The notes under the pieces were generated by a model that was not told the origin of the DNA, did no database searches, and was given only the letters and a program-made list of their open reading frames with translations. The translations under genes and the position numbers were made by a program. 6,555 bases of DNA, from positions 1 through 6,555 of the forward strand of contig JARDZH010000113.1 of the NCBI GenBank assembly GCA_029240955.1, given 5' to 3'. This DNA is from Pseudomonas sp. (GTDB taxonomy: Bacteria; Pseudomonadota; Gammaproteobacteria; Pseudomonadales; Pseudomonadaceae). This document shows positions 5,196 to 6,555 of the stretch, in pieces. Positions within the stretch are counted from its first letter, which is position 1. Each line of letters starts with the position of its first letter.

Positions 5196-6555
5196 TCAAG
5201 TCGAGGCCGGCGCACTCCGGCCAACACGCGACAGCAGCAGGCGATCAAGCAACCAGACCACCACCAGCGAAGCCCCCACCAGCGGAAACACCACCGCCAG
5301 CACCAGCATGATCGCCACGCCGGTTTTCCACTTCGGCAGATCATGGCGCAGCGGCGGCACACCGAATTTGCCTTCAGGCCGACGCTTCCACCAGATCACC
5401 ACACCACTGACGGCGCTGAGCAGAATCATCAGGCAGATCAGCAGCACGACAATCTGGTTGAAGGTGCCGAACATCTTGCCTTCGTGCAGCATCACGCCGA
5501 TTTCGGTAGCGCGAGCAACGGTGCCGTAGTGCTCGAAGCGCACATCGGCGAGGACCTTGCCGGTGTACTGATCGATATGCAGGGTGGCGTCGTTGCGCGG
5601 GTCATCGGCGAATACGGCGATGGTGAACACGCCGGTGGCGGTGGTCGGCAGGGTGATGCTGTAGCCGGGTTCGACCTTGCGTTCGCTGGCGATGTTCTGC
5701 ACATCCTGCAGGCTGACTTCGGGTGCAGCGGGGCCGGCATGGGCATTGCCGTGATTCATGTGTTCGGCGTGGTCGCCGGACATCGGCATCGGTGTGTTCT
5801 CCATCGCCCATGGCACGGTCTGGCGCGTGGCGCTGTTGAGGCTGCGCGCTTCAACGTCGGAGGTCGGCACGTTGTTCCACATCGCGGCCGGGAACACGTT
5901 CCATACCGCCGCATATTGTTTGCCCCAGAAACCGGTCCAGGTCATGCCGCTGAGCAACATCACCAGCAGCAATGTAGCGCCCCAGAACCCGGTGACCGCG
6001 TGCAGATCGCGCCACAACAGCCGACCGCGGCTGCTCAGGCGCGGCCACAGAATGCCTGCTGCCTGACCGCGTGGCCACCACAGAAACAGCCCCGACACCA
6101 CCAGCACCACGCCCCAGCCAGCGGCCATTTCGATTAGCCGATCGCCGACCGTGCCGATCATCAATTCGCCGTGGATCGCGCGGGCGATGGCTTGCAGATT
6201 CTGCTTGGCATCCTGCTCGCCGAGGATGTCACCGTGATACGGATCGACGAATACGTTGAGTTCGTGACCTGCGTTTTTCACCACGAATTGCGCGCTGCGC
6301 TGGGCGTTCACCGGCGGCAGGTACTGAGTGACCTGGCCCTGCGGATAGGCAGCTTTCACCCGTTGCAGCAGGTCATCGGCCGGCACTGTGTGGTGCCCGA
6401 CCGGTACTTCGAGCAGGCTGCTGTACATCAGCGAATCGAGCTGCGGTTTGAACAGATAAATGATCCCGGTCAGGGCCAGCATCACCATGAACGGCGCGAC
6501 GAACAGCCCGGCATAGAAATGCCAGCGCCAGGCCAGGTTGTAGAAATTGGGTTGA
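5196..6555 (-). CDS. PepSY-TM inner-membrane protein, putative metal/siderophore reductase (5'-partial)
   Basis: The frame stays open through the right edge: 22 residues (QPNFYNLAWRWHFYAGLFVA, then PF) precede the internal Met at 6488, so that Met is not the start and probably only a short N-terminus is missing. Numbered from that Met, two PepSY-like periplasmic regions carry VFVDPYHGDILG (79-90) and LHIDQYTGKVLA (303-314). Membrane segments lie at 6450-6518 and about residues 119-138, 165-184, 346-367 and 389-414. Histidines sit at membrane borders: WRWHF before segment 1, H106 (AIHGEL), H163 (DLHAVTG) and H335 (MLHEGKMFG). PepSY-TM relatives such as FoxB of P. aeruginosa act as haem-containing siderophore reductases. 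Residues 229-250 hold four Met and four His, suggesting copper. Related Pseudomonas genes often sit beside a TonB-dependent copper receptor (oprC), as I recall; that neighbour would be off the right edge. Confidence 0.9.
   Translation of the reverse strand, partial: QPNFYNLAWRWHFYAGLFVAPFMVMLALTGIIYLFKPQLDSLMYSSLLEVPVGHHTVPADDLLQRVKAAYPQGQVTQYLPPVNAQRSAQFVVKNAGHELNVFVDPYHGDILGEQDAKQNLQAIARAIHGELMIGTVGDRLIEMAAGWGVVLVVSGLFLWWPRGQAAGILWPRLSSRGRLLWRDLHAVTGFWGATLLLVMLLSGMTWTGFWGKQYAAVWNVFPAAMWNNVPTSDVEARSLNSATRQTVPWAMENTPMPMSGDHAEHMNHGNAHAGPAAPEVSLQDVQNIASERKVEPGYSITLPTTATGVFTIAVFADDPRNDATLHIDQYTGKVLADVRFEHYGTVARATEIGVMLHEGKMFGTFNQIVVLLICLMILLSAVSGVVIWWKRRPEGKFGVPPLRHDLPKWKTGVAIMLVLAVVFPLVGASLVVVWLLDRLLLSRVGRSAPAST

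Noticed and set aside
4956..6137. 393-codon open frame on the + strand across the end of the giant gene and the PepSY-TM gene
   Set aside because: It is the antisense shadow of the PepSY-TM gene, His/Gln/Arg-rich and domain-free, and it runs through the tail of the giant gene in another frame.

Overview
The window looks like Pseudomonas chromosomal DNA, probably from the P. fluorescens group. It is GC-rich, its codon use is Pseudomonas-like, and the PepSY membrane protein on the right resembles Pseudomonas homologues. This assignment rests on recognition; no search was run.

Layout: positions 1-276 contain no gene I can support, only the leader of the next gene and perhaps the last codons of an upstream gene. 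Positions 277-5133 (+) hold one very large gene for a 1618-residue soluble protein. It is built from seven divergent copies of a unit of about 210-235 residues, which I read as DUF4329-like, that is, JAB/JAMM-metalloprotease-related. A proline-rich hinge separates units 1-3 from units 4-7. Positions 5134-5195 are a short convergent intergenic gap with a strong hairpin. Positions 5196-6555 (-) are most of a PepSY-TM inner-membrane protein whose N-terminus lies beyond the right edge.

The two genes converge and show no sign of a shared job. The PepSY-TM protein is probably a metal or siderophore-related membrane reductase; a His/Met-rich periplasmic segment suggests copper. The giant repeat protein has no recognised function. 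Its main point of interest is that unit 1 alone keeps a full set of JAMM-like residues (E48, H101, H103, S130, D133), while the other six copies keep the fold-defining motifs but have lost most of the putative metal ligands. No tRNA, rRNA, CRISPR array, insertion sequence or integration site was seen.
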